Origin: JALYYC01 sp963795805 | Lineage (GTDB): Bacteria > Chloroflexota > Dormibacteria > CF-121 | Length of the DNA: 64,000 bases | Assembly: GCA_963795805.1 (NCBI GenBank) | Contig: CAWCIV010000004.1 | Span: forward strand, 248,001-312,000 | Reading direction: 5' to 3' | Shown here: piece by piece, positions 17,918 to 26,299 of the stretch | How positions within the stretch are numbered: position 1 is the first letter of the stretch | Layout: each line of letters opens with the position of its first letter | The notes under the pieces: generated by a model | Database searches by the model: none | What the model was told of the DNA's origin: nothing | The model's input: the letters and a program-made list of their open reading frames with translations, nothing else | Translations under genes and position numbers: made by a program

Positions 17918-18390
17918 GCGAAACGCCGCTGGTGGGGATCGTGATGGGCAGCGAGTCGGACCGGCCGACCATGCAGAAATGCTGTGAGATCCTCGATTCG
18001 TATGGCGTGCCGTACGAAGTCGTGGTTCGGTCGGCCCATCGAGATCCGGAGGGGTGTCGCACCTGGGCCAAGGAGGCCGAAGGTCGGGGCATCAAGGTGC
18101 TGATCGCCGCTGCCGGTGGCGCCGCGCACTTGCCCGGGGTCGCGGCGGCCTGGAGCATCCTGCCTGTGATCGGCGTCCCGATGTCGGGCGGCACGCTCGG
18201 CGGTCTCGATGCCCTGCTTTCGATGGCGCAGATGCCGGCCGGCATTCCGGTCGCGACGGTCGCCATCGGCGATGCCGGGGCGCGCAACGCCGCGCACCTC
18301 GCGGTTGCCATCCTCGGGCTCAGTGATCCCGGGGCGCGCGCGGCGGTGCTCAAGCATCGGGAGACGATGCGCGCACCCAAACGTCCCTGA
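17914..18390 (+). CDS. purE: 5-(carboxyamino)imidazole ribonucleotide mutase or AIR carboxylase
   Basis: 158 residues of PurE. Landmarks are VGIVMGSESDRPTM (about 7-20), VVRSAHRDPEG with catalytic His42, AAAGGAAHLPGVAAAW and GVPMSGGTLGGLDALLSMAQMPAG. The order and length fit class I PurE, which rearranges N5-CAIR made by PurK; however, no purK is found in this window, so a class II, CO2-using role cannot be excluded from context. ATG 17914 overlaps the purD stop. The alternatives are separable by whether the genome has purK. Confidence 0.95.
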   Translation: MSETPLVGIVMGSESDRPTMQKCCEILDSYGVPYEVVVRSAHRDPEGCRTWAKEAEGRGIKVLIAAAGGAAHLPGVAAAWSILPVIGVPMSGGTLGGLDALLSMAQMPAGIPVATVAIGDAGARNAAHLAVAILGLSDPGARAAVLKHRETMRAPKRP

Positions 18391-18398
18391 CCGGACGG

Positions 18399-19202
18399 TT
18401 GACGTCGTACGACCCGGCGCGCGAGCATACGGATCTCGTTAGTGAAGTTCAGCGGCTGGAGGCGCAGCTCGACCTCACCTGGACCCGGGAGGCGCGGGTC
18501 CTCACGGCGTTCGGGCTCCGCGACGGAATGAATGTCGTCGACCTGGGGTGCGGTCCCGGCCATACCCTGGCTCGACTCCATGCCCTGATCCCTGGCAGTC
18601 GGATTTCGGGAGTGGAGCTGGATCCCACCTTTGCGGCGATCGCCGGCGCCAGCCGCACGCCAGGCATCACCGTCCTCCACCGATCGGCGGTCGACACCGG
18701 GCTCGAGTCGGAAAGCACCGATTTCGTTTTGGCCCGATTCCTCTACCAGCATCTCGACGACCCGGAAGCGGTTACTCGCGAGGCCTTTCGCATCCTCAAG
18801 CGTGGGGGCGCGCTGGCCGTGGTCGATATCGATCAGGCCATCTGGGGGGTTGCTGATCCCGCAATCCCTGAGCTCGAGCTCCTGATGCAGCGATATGGGG
18901 CCGCCAACGCAAAGGCGGGTCGGGACCGCAGCATCGGGCGAAGGCTGTGGCGAATCCTGCGGGGCGCCGGCTTCGAACGCCTCGAGCAGGACGTTGTGGT
19001 CGCCCATAGCGATGACCTCGGACTGGCGCGATTTTCGTCGCAGCTCGACCTGGGGCGGCTCAGCCAGCTAGTCGATGCGGGCGTCGTCTCAACGGCGGAG
19101 CTGCAGTCCGCACAGCAGGCCCGCGACCGATTCCTCGCCTCGGCGGACTCGATCATCATGACCCTCAATCTGCTGGTCTGCGGCCGAAAGCCACACCGCT
19201 AA
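18399..19202 (+). CDS. Class I SAM-dependent methyltransferase
   Basis: 267 residues with a Rossmann methyltransferase core: motif I VVDLGCGPGHTLARL (about 46-60), the acidic ISGVELDP loop binding the SAM ribose, FVLARFLYQHLDDPEAV and LKRGGALAVVDIDQAIWG (about 138-155). The later YGAANAKAGRDRSIGRRLWRIL and a C-terminal helical part suggest a UbiE/COQ5-like small-molecule methyltransferase, but the substrate is not clear. The TTG start at 18399 is nine bases after purE, so it may be read with the purine genes, without an obvious link to that pathway. It ends just ahead of the promoter of the peptide locus. Confidence 0.85.
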   Translation: MTSYDPAREHTDLVSEVQRLEAQLDLTWTREARVLTAFGLRDGMNVVDLGCGPGHTLARLHALIPGSRISGVELDPTFAAIAGASRTPGITVLHRSAVDTGLESESTDFVLARFLYQHLDDPEAVTREAFRILKRGGALAVVDIDQAIWGVADPAIPELELLMQRYGAANAKAGRDRSIGRRLWRILRGAGFERLEQDVVVAHSDDLGLARFSSQLDLGRLSQLVDAGVVSTAELQSAQQARDRFLASADSIIMTLNLLVCGRKPHR

Positions 19203-19238
19203 GAAGTCCTGCGACACGGCCCGCTTTGGCGGGGATCC

Positions 19239-19268
19239 TTGACAGCCCGCGGGGGTTTATCGTACTGT
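19239..19268 (+). promoter_or_regulatory. Promoter of the tandem small-protein / M50 peptidase locus
   Basis: Consensus -35 TTGACA at 19239-19244, an 18-base spacer and -10 TACTGT at 19263-19268. This is one of the best sigma-A-like promoters in the window. It predicts transcription from about 19275 and a leader of about 40 bases before the ATG at 19315. An out-of-frame ATG at 19283 lies in this leader. Confidence 0.75.
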
Positions 19269-19314
19269 CTTACTATCAGGAAATGCGCTACCGCATAGGG
19301 GATATGCGCTCAAG

Positions 19315-19545
19315 ATGCGTATTCGCAGAGTCGTTCAAAAGCGAATCCAGCAGCAAGCCGACGGGCTGAACGTCGCAGGCTCCATCAACGCCGTGGTCAG
19401 CGGCAATGTGGGTGAGTCAGGCTCCGTCAGCCACCTCAAGACTCGGAGTTCGAACCGCATCGTCCAGCGGGGGGGCACGACGCAAATCGTCAGTGAGCAG
19501 CAGATCGATGAACAGCCAACCCAGAGACAGGAGGTAGACCAATGA
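19315..19545 (+). CDS. Small protein of unknown function, first gene of peptide locus
   Basis: 76 residues: a basic N-terminus (RIRRVVQKRIQQ), then LNVAGSINAVVSGNVGESG, an S/T-rich segment and IVQRGGTTQIVSEQQ, with a hydrophilic Gln/Glu-rich tail. No signal peptide or membrane helix is visible. The central NVAGSINAVVSGNV resembles the N-x-AAPVN-AAVAANV part of the four paralogues that follow, so it may be a distant relative. Its stop overlaps the ATG of the next gene by four bases (ATGA), which couples translation. I recognise no named family. Confidence 0.7.
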   Translation: MRIRRVVQKRIQQQADGLNVAGSINAVVSGNVGESGSVSHLKTRSSNRIVQRGGTTQIVSEQQIDEQPTQRQEVDQ

Positions 19546-19799
19546 GCGGCGTAAAAGAGCCCGGCACCGACATTCCGCAGCGTGCGGAGAACCGAACCGA
19601 CAACCAGCCCGCTGAACTTTCCGAGGAAGAGCTCAAGGCGCAGGGCGGTGAGGAACTCCCCGATCGCGAGGCCATGTCCCTCGTCGACGCGAATGTTGCC
19701 GCGCCTGTCAACGTGGCCGCGGCCCTCAACGTGCTCTCCGATAACTCGACGGCCGTTGCCGCCGCGAAGCAGAGCAGCGACATCACGCAGAACACCTAG
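19542..19799 (+). CDS. Tandem paralogous small protein 1 (conserved LPDREAMSL family)
   Basis: 85 residues. Features shared by all four tandem copies are LSxEELKxQGGExLPDREAMSL (about residues 25-47) and N-x-A-x-PVN-x-A-x-A-x-NVLSDNSTA-x-A (about 50-73), ending in QSSDITQ. The first 25 residues differ between copies and are hydrophilic. There is no signal peptide, and no Cys, Trp or His. An AGGAGG site lies seven bases before ATG 19542. The stop TAG leads into the AGGAGG of the next copy. The conserved, acidic first half and smaller-residue second half read like a leader-plus-core precursor, but processing is only inferred. Confidence 0.8.
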   Translation: MSGVKEPGTDIPQRAENRTDNQPAELSEEELKAQGGEELPDREAMSLVDANVAAPVNVAAALNVLSDNSTAVAAAKQSSDITQNT

Positions 19800-19812
19800 G
19801 AGGACAACCAGC

Positions 19813-20058
19813 ATGGGTACGGAAAACCAGGACAAGCCGGTCGAGTATTCGGCCGATCAGCCGCAGAAGAACGAGCTCTCGGACGAGGAGCTCAAGACGC
19901 AGGGTGGCGAGGCGCTTCCCGATCGGGAGGCCATGTCGCTGCTCGATCTCAACCTGGCGGCTCCCGTCAACGCGGCAGTAGCCGCGAACGTCCTGTCCGA
20001 CAACTCGACCGCGGTGGCCGAGGCTCAGCAAAGTAACGACATCACCCAGAACACCTAG
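19813..20058 (+). CDS. Tandem paralogous small protein 2
   Basis: 81 residues, start ATG 19813 behind an AGGAGG that includes the last G of the previous TAG stop. N-terminus KPVEYSADQPQKNE, then LSDEELKTQGGEALPDREA, MSLLDLNLAAPVNAAVAANV and LSDNSTAVAEAQQSNDITQ. It is close to copy 3 along its whole length, including the first 20 residues, so 2 and 3 are the most recent duplication. Again there is no export signal, no Cys and no membrane helix. Confidence 0.8.
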   Translation: MGTENQDKPVEYSADQPQKNELSDEELKTQGGEALPDREAMSLLDLNLAAPVNAAVAANVLSDNSTAVAEAQQSNDITQNT

Positions 20059-20072
20059 GAGGGATGCACGGA

Positions 20073-20318
20073 ATGGGCAACGAAGCGCAAGACAAGCCGG
20101 TCGAGTACTCGGCCGACAAGCCGGAGAAGAAGGAACTCTCAGACGAGGAGCTCAAGGCGCAGGGTGGCGAACAGCTTCCCGATCGGGAGGCCATGTCCCT
20201 GATCAACGCCAACGTCGCAGTGCCGGTCAACGCCGCCGTCGCGGCAAACGTCCTCTCCGACAACTCGACGGCGATTGCGGAGGCTCAGCAGAGCAACGAC
20301 ATCAGCCAGGGTATCTAG
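20073..20318 (+). CDS. Tandem paralogous small protein 3
   Basis: 81 residues from ATG 20073, chosen because the AGGAGG at about 20057-20062 would be only about two bases from the alternative ATG at 20064. It is almost the same as copy 2: KPVEYSADKPEKKE, LSDEELKAQGGEQLPDREA, MSLINANVAVPVNAAVAANV, LSDNSTAIAEAQQSNDISQ. The ending is QGI, where copies 1 and 2 end QNT, as also seen (with a longer tail) in copy 4. Confidence 0.8.
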   Translation: MGNEAQDKPVEYSADKPEKKELSDEELKAQGGEQLPDREAMSLINANVAVPVNAAVAANVLSDNSTAIAEAQQSNDISQGI

Positions 20319-20338
20319 GGAAACAGGAGGTCTTGGAA

Positions 20339-20635
20339 ATGAAAGACGAGCAAAAAGACAAGATCGTGCCAACCGGCGACCCGGGCACCGAGAAGACCAC
20401 CGAGCACCTCTCCAGGGAGGAACTCGAGGCGCAGGGCGGCGAGGCGCTGCCCGACCGGGAGGCCATGTCGCTGATCAATGCCAACCTGGCCGCGCCCGTC
20501 AACGCGGCGGTCGCTGCGAACGTGCTCTCCGACCATTCGACGGCGGGCGCCTTCGCCGACCAGTCAAACAGCATCAACCAGGGTATCGGCGGCGGTGGCA
20601 GCGGACCCGGGAAGTTGCCGCCAATGCCGGCCTAG
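20339..20635 (+). CDS. Tandem paralogous small protein 4, with Gly/Pro-rich tail
   Basis: 98 residues from ATG 20339, eight bases after AGGAGG. It has the shared LSREELEAQGGEALPDREA and MSLINANLAAPVNAAVAANV, then LSDHSTAGAFADQSNSINQGI, in which His replaces the Asn of the other copies. It then continues with IGGGGSGPGKLPPMPA. The divergent end and tail make it the most different copy. It is the last gene before the intrinsic terminator at 20656-20682. Confidence 0.78.
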   Translation: MKDEQKDKIVPTGDPGTEKTTEHLSREELEAQGGEALPDREAMSLINANLAAPVNAAVAANVLSDHSTAGAFADQSNSINQGIGGGGSGPGKLPPMPA

Positions 20636-20655
20636 TTCGCCACGGGGAAAACAGG

Positions 20656-20682
20656 AAGGGCGGCTACGGCCGCCCTTTTCTT
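20656..20682 (+). terminator. Intrinsic terminator between small proteins and M50 gene
   Basis: A perfect 9-bp stem AAGGGCGGC / GCCGCCCTT closes a TACG loop (a stable UNCG-type tetraloop in RNA), followed by TTCTT. It lies 21 bases past the fourth small gene and 27 bases before the M50 peptidase gene. Since no new promoter is obvious between them, the likely effect is partial termination: much small-protein mRNA and less peptidase. Confidence 0.85.
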
Positions 20683-20708
20683 ATCAATCGGGACTGGAGG
20701 ACATCTAG

Positions 20709-22355
20709 ATGATCGAGCCGGCTGAGCGCCGCGACCAGGCAAGACCCTCCACCACCGCGCCGACGCCCGGCCCCTCCTCGTCGGGCGGCGCCCTTAAGCT
20801 CGCGGAGGGGATCGACCTGATCGGCGAGTACCAGGGCTCCGGGTTCAAAGAGCCTCCCTACATCGCCCGCCGTGCCGACGGGCAGATGATCCAGCTACCA
20901 AAGCTCCTCTTCTTGATCGCCCGCGCTGCCGATGGGCGCCGAGACGCCGACCAGATCGCGCAAGCGGTTACCAAGGAGTTCGGTCGTGGCGTCAGCGGCG
21001 AAAACGTCGCCTTTCTGGTTGACAAGAAGCTTCGACCGCTCGGCGTGTTGGCGGCGCCCGATGGCTCGAGCCCCAGGCTCGAGAAACCCGATCCGATGCT
21101 GGCCCTCAAGTTTCGTGCCGCTCTCATCCCGAAGGGCGTCGTCAACGCCTTCACGACCGTCTTCCACCCGTTGTTCTGGCCGATCGTCGTGCTTGGTGTC
21201 CTGGCTGGCCTGGTCGCCCTCGACGTCTGGCTCTTCTTCATCCACGGCGTCGCGCAAAGCGTTCGCAATCTGATCAACGAACCGGTCTTCTTCTTGATGG
21301 TATTCGGCCTCGTCGTGCTTTCAGCAGCCCTCCACGAATGCGGCCACGCAACCGGGCTCCGCTATGGCGGCGGGAAACCCGGCGTGATGGGCGCGGGCCT
21401 CTACATGGTCTGGCCGGCCTTCTACACGGATGTCACCGATTCCTATCGGTTGAGCAAGGGAGGTCGGCTACGGACGGACCTGGGGGGCGTGTACTTCAAC
21501 GTCATCTTCATGCTGCTGACGGTTGGGGCGTACGTGCTCACCCATTTCGAGCCATTGCTCGTCGTCATCCTCTTCCAGCAATTCGAAATGCTTCATCAAT
21601 TTCTGCCCTTCCTGCGGCTGGATGGGTATTACGTCATCAGCGACCTCACCGGAGTCCCGGACATTTTCTTGCGAATCAAACCCACGCTGCTGAGCCTGAT
21701 CCCGGGACGGAAGGCGGACCAGAAAGTGACCGAGCTCAAGCCCTGGGTCCGCATCGTCGTCACCCTCTGGGTGCTCGCGACGGCGGCCTTCATTCTCTAC
21801 GCGTACGGCATGATGATGCTCCACCTGCCGGCGATCCTGGGAACAGCGTGGCAGTCGCTCTGGTCCCAGGTCGGCAAGACGGGAGCGGCCTTCAATCATG
21901 GCGATGCGCTGACCGGCGTCTTCGGCGTTCTCCAGGTGACCCTCCTCGTGCTTCCGCTTGCGGGGCTGGCCCTGACCATGGTCGGGCTTGTGAGAAGGCT
22001 CCTGGCCGCAGGCTGGACGCGAACCGCTGGCAAGCCCCTGGCTCGCACTGGCTTCACGCTTGCCACCGCCGCGGTCGCACTGTTACTCGCCCTCGCCTGG
22101 TGGCCACACAGCAACAACTATCGCCCGATCCAGCCGACCGACACCGGCACGCTGCAATCGAGCGTGCAGAACGTGACCCTGCCCGCTGTCATCGAGCGCG
22201 TGGTGCCCGCGCCTTCTGCGTCGCCGGGCGTCAACGCCTCGCCACAGCCGAGCCCGGGGGCCAGTCCGCAGGCCAGCGCCTCGCCGGCGGCGAGCGCCTC
22301 GGCCAGCGCAGGCGCGAGTCCGAGTCCACAGGTTTCGCCAAGTAGCAGTCCATAG
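20709..22355 (+). CDS. M50-type membrane zinc metallopeptidase with PqqD/RRE-like N-terminus
   Basis: 548 residues. Residues about 35-118 look like a small winged-helix (PqqD/RRE-like): YIARRADGQMIQLPKLLFLI then ADGRRDADQIAQAVTKEFG and a last helix. Then come several membrane helices; the first reads PIVVLGVLAGLVALDVWLFF. The metal site is AALHECGHATGL (His209, Glu210, His213), as in site-2 proteases; DLGG at 257-260 and the later RLDGYYVISDL (Asp305, third ligand) complete the fold. A second membrane group spans about 340-465, then a Ser/Pro/Ala-rich exported tail of about 45 residues (APSASPGVNASPQ). It has the architecture of proteins annotated as peptide zinc metalloproteases in RiPP-like loci. 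GGAGG precedes ATG 20709. It may cleave or move the small proteins upstream (inference). Confidence 0.85.
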   Translation: MIEPAERRDQARPSTTAPTPGPSSSGGALKLAEGIDLIGEYQGSGFKEPPYIARRADGQMIQLPKLLFLIARAADGRRDADQIAQAVTKEFGRGVSGENVAFLVDKKLRPLGVLAAPDGSSPRLEKPDPMLALKFRAALIPKGVVNAFTTVFHPLFWPIVVLGVLAGLVALDVWLFFIHGVAQSVRNLINEPVFFLMVFGLVVLSAALHECGHATGLRYGGGKPGVMGAGLYMVWPAFYTDVTDSYRLSKGGRLRTDLGGVYFNVIFMLLTVGAYVLTHFEPLLVVILFQQFEMLHQFLPFLRLDGYYVISDLTGVPDIFLRIKPTLLSLIPGRKADQKVTELKPWVRIVVTLWVLATAAFILYAYGMMMLHLPAILGTAWQSLWSQVGKTGAAFNHGDALTGVFGVLQVTLLVLPLAGLALTMVGLVRRLLAAGWTRTAGKPLARTGFTLATAAVALLLALAWWPHSNNYRPIQPTDTGTLQSSVQNVTLPAVIERVVPAPSASPGVNASPQPSPGASPQASASPAASASASAGASPSPQVSPSSSP

Positions 22356-22376
22356 CGAAGGGAGGTAACTCAGATC

Positions 22377-22991
22377 ATGGGACGGTTGACAGCGTTTCGA
22401 CGGGTCGTCATGGCCCTCGGCATGGCCGGCGCACTTGCCGTAGGCACCGGTGCCGCAGTTTCGGCGGATGAGGGCACGCCGAATCAGAACAACTACGTCG
22501 TCCTTTTCAATCAACGGGATCACTCAACGCTGGTTCGGACATCGCTCAAGATCACTTACGTGACCAGCGGAAGCGTGACGGCCGTCAATCACGCCGAGGC
22601 GGTCGCGAGTTGCAAGTACTGCCAGACGTTCGCCGGGGCCATCGAGGCCATTATCGTGATCGGTCCGGTACCCAACTATCAGCCGGTCAACGAGGCGTAT
22701 GCCGTCAACTACAAATGCAGCTATTGCGACACGGGTGCCTATGCCGGCCAGTTCGACCTCCAGTATGCCGGCCCCGTCCAGCTCAGTGAGCGTGGCCAGG
22801 AGCAGGTTGAGAATCTCCGCGAGCAGTTGAGCAGTCTGCGCGAGTCCGAGCTCTCGTCGAGCGCCCTCGTGCAGCGGGTAGCCGCTATCCGCTGGCAGCT
22901 GGAAACCGTCCTGCGGAACAACCTCGTCCCGGCCGATGGCGAGGGCGATCAGCCACGCCAGCACGACCGGACTGCCGCTCGGGCCGCCTGA
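22377..22991 (+). CDS. Secreted protein with two CxxC motifs
   Basis: 204 residues. A signal peptide runs over about residues 1-30 (RRVVMALGMAGALAVGTGAAVSA, then DEG), with likely cleavage at AVSA/DE. The mature part has paired motifs: AVASCKYCQTFAGAIEAIIV (Cys79, Cys82) and NYKCSYCDTGAYAGQFDL (Cys114, Cys117), where a CxxCxTxAxA pattern repeats; they may form disulfides or bind metal. A Gln/Glu-rich coiled-coil-like tail follows (about 140-180). GGGAGG lies upstream of ATG 22377, 21 bases after the M50 gene, so the two are cotranscribed. I recognise the repeated CxxC pattern from actinobacterial secreted proteins next to such peptidases, but know no function. Confidence 0.8.
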   Translation: MGRLTAFRRVVMALGMAGALAVGTGAAVSADEGTPNQNNYVVLFNQRDHSTLVRTSLKITYVTSGSVTAVNHAEAVASCKYCQTFAGAIEAIIVIGPVPNYQPVNEAYAVNYKCSYCDTGAYAGQFDLQYAGPVQLSERGQEQVENLREQLSSLRESELSSSALVQRVAAIRWQLETVLRNNLVPADGEGDQPRQHDRTAARAA

Positions 22992-23007
22992 CCTCCTCGA
23001 ATTGACG

Positions 23008-23040
23008 CCGTAGCCCGCCCGGCGACCGGGTGGGCTACGG
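23008..23040 (+). terminator. Long hairpin ending the peptide locus
   Basis: CCGTAGCCCGCCCGG, CGA, CCGGGTGGGCTACGG: 15 paired bases with one G-T, 16 bases past the CxxC gene. No T run follows (TATCGAG), so termination may be inefficient or need Rho, but the symmetric stem and position make it the likely end of the transcript. Confidence 0.7.
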
Positions 23041-23067
23041 TATCGAGTTCAGGGCGCGAATAGAATA

Positions 23068-24850
23068 GTGCCCGTGCCGAAGGTCTTAATTACGGAGACC
23101 GTCCTGCGCGATGCGCAGCAGAGCCTGCTCCAGGGTCGCCTCAAGCTTCAGCACGTCCTGCCGATCGCCAAGACCCTGGACGACATCGGCTATCACGCGC
23201 TGGACGCCTGGGGCGGCTGGACGTTCTCAGCCTCCATCCGTGTGCTCCACGAGGATCCCTGGCAGCGGCTCCGCGCGCTGAGGGCCGCGATCGTCAAGAC
23301 CCCCCTCCAGATGCTGATTCGCGGCCAGACCCTGATTTCCCAAGCGCATCAGCCCGATGACGTGGTCCGCGCCTTCATCGAGCAGGCGGTGCAGGCCGGC
23401 GTGTCGGTGGTGCGCCTCTTCGACCCGCTCAACGACATGCGCAACCTGGAAGTGCCGGTGCAGGCCGCCAAGAAAACCGGCGCCCGGGTGATCGGCGCGC
23501 TTGTCTACAGTCCGAGCCCGGTTCAGGACGGCGCCTGGATGGTCAATGCCGGCCGTCGCCTGAAAGCGCTCGGCTGTGACTGGATCGGCGTCGAGGACGT
23601 GGCCGGGATTCTTGGCCCCGATACCGCCCGAGCCCTGGTCAAGGGGCTGGTGGAGACTACCGGATTGCCGATCAGCATCCATTCGCATTCGACCACTGCC
23701 CTGGCCCCGATCACCTACTTTGCCGCGATCGAGGCCGGCGCGACCGGCATCGACACCGCGCTCTCGGCGATGGCGTGGGGAGCGTCCCAACCCGCGACCG
23801 AAACGATGGTCGCCGCCCTCCGCGAAGGATCCTTTGATACCGGCCTCGACCTGCAGCTGATCGGCCAGGCGAACCGTTATTTCGACGAGCTTCACGACGA
23901 CTATGCCGAATTCCAGGATCCGATCGCGTTCAGAAACGACATCCATGTGCTTGACCATCAGCTTCCCGCTCCGTTGCTTGCTGTGCTGATTCGGACGCTG
24001 CGCGAGCGCAAGGCCATTGACCGCTATGAACGATTGCTGCACGAATTGGTCCTCGTGCGCGAGGAGATGGGCTACCCACCGATGGCGGCGCCGATCAATC
24101 AGATTGCGGCCCGCCAGGCGCTCGCCAATACGCTCGACGAGAAGCGCTACCAGCACATCGAACAACCCTTTCGCGACTACATCAAGGGCCTATTCGGGGC
24201 CTCGCCCGCGCCGATCGACCCGGAGGTGCGCAAGCGGGCGCTCGGCAGCTCCGAGCCGATCACGATCAGGCCGGCCGACCTGCTCAAGCCGGGGATGGAC
24301 CGAGCGCACCGCGAAATGCGCAAGCAGGGACTGACGCCAACCGGTCCCGACCAGGTGCTCACCTACATCCTTTTCCCCCAGGAGGCGCCTGGCATTCTGC
24401 GACCGTCTCCCATGGTGGAGTCGGCTCCGGCGCCGGCAACCCCACCGGTGGAGGTCGCCACGGCACCGGTCGCAACGCCACCGCCGGCCGCCGTGACGGA
24501 TGGATCGGCCGTTCGGGAATTCACGGTCGAGGTCGACGGGGAGCCCTACCACGTCCGCATCCGCGGCGAAGGAGTCGGCCGCTCCGCGTCACCGGCGCCG
24601 GACCCCGTCGCCGCCCCGGAGTCCGGGAAGAGCGCGCCCTCGGGGAACGGCGCGATTCAGGCGCCGATGCAAGGGATGGTTGTGAAGGTCAAGGTCAAGG
24701 TCGGCGATCGGGTCAAGCTGGGGGACGTGGTGGTGATCCTCGAGGCGATGAAGATGCAGAACGATATCGTCGCCACCGTCGGCGGGCAGGTGCGCGAGGT
24801 GATGGCCAAGGAAGGGTCGATCGTCTCCCCGAACGATGTGCTGATGACAA

Positions 24851-24858
<8 letters not shown>
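23068..24858 (+). CDS. pycB: Pyruvate carboxylase subunit B (carboxyltransferase plus biotin domain)
   Basis: 596 residues. The N-terminal DRE-TIM carboxyltransferase domain has ETVLRDAQQSLLQGRL (about 10-25), DAWGGWTF, RGQTLI and SIHSHSTTALAPITYFAAIEAGA with the two His metal ligands. A Pro/Ala linker (about 445-480, 505-530) leads to the biotinyl domain LEAMKMQND with Lys562. This is the B subunit of two-subunit pyruvate carboxylase or the alpha subunit of oxaloacetate decarboxylase; the adjacent biotin carboxylase gene and lack of membrane decarboxylase subunits favour pyruvate carboxylase. GTG 23068 or 23074: a TAGAAT at 23061-23066 just upstream suggests leaderless transcription. It overlaps the next gene by eight bases. 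Confidence 0.92.

Positions 24859-26295
<1,437 letters not shown>

Positions 26296-26299
<4 letters not shown>

Larger units (their letters stand above)
19542..20635 (+). repeat. Tandem array of four paralogous small genes
   Basis: Four genes of the same family start at 19542, 19813, 20073 and 20339, that is 271, 260 and 266 bases apart. The best conserved part of each unit is the coding block from the LSxEEL to the LSDxSTA motifs; the inter-gene parts have in common only the AGGAGG site. It arose by gene duplication rather than being a CRISPR or a DNA repeat. Confidence 0.8.

Noticed and set aside
19542..20635. CRISPR or DNA-repeat array
   Set aside because: Repeats are 260-271 bases apart, coding, and conserved at protein level, with an RBS before each; no short identical repeats with spacers.
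20339..20640. Class assignment as lanthipeptide or other named RiPP
   Set aside because: No LanB/LanM, YcaO, radical SAM, or transporter gene lies in the locus, and cores lack Cys; only the RRE-like region and M50 peptidase point to peptide processing.
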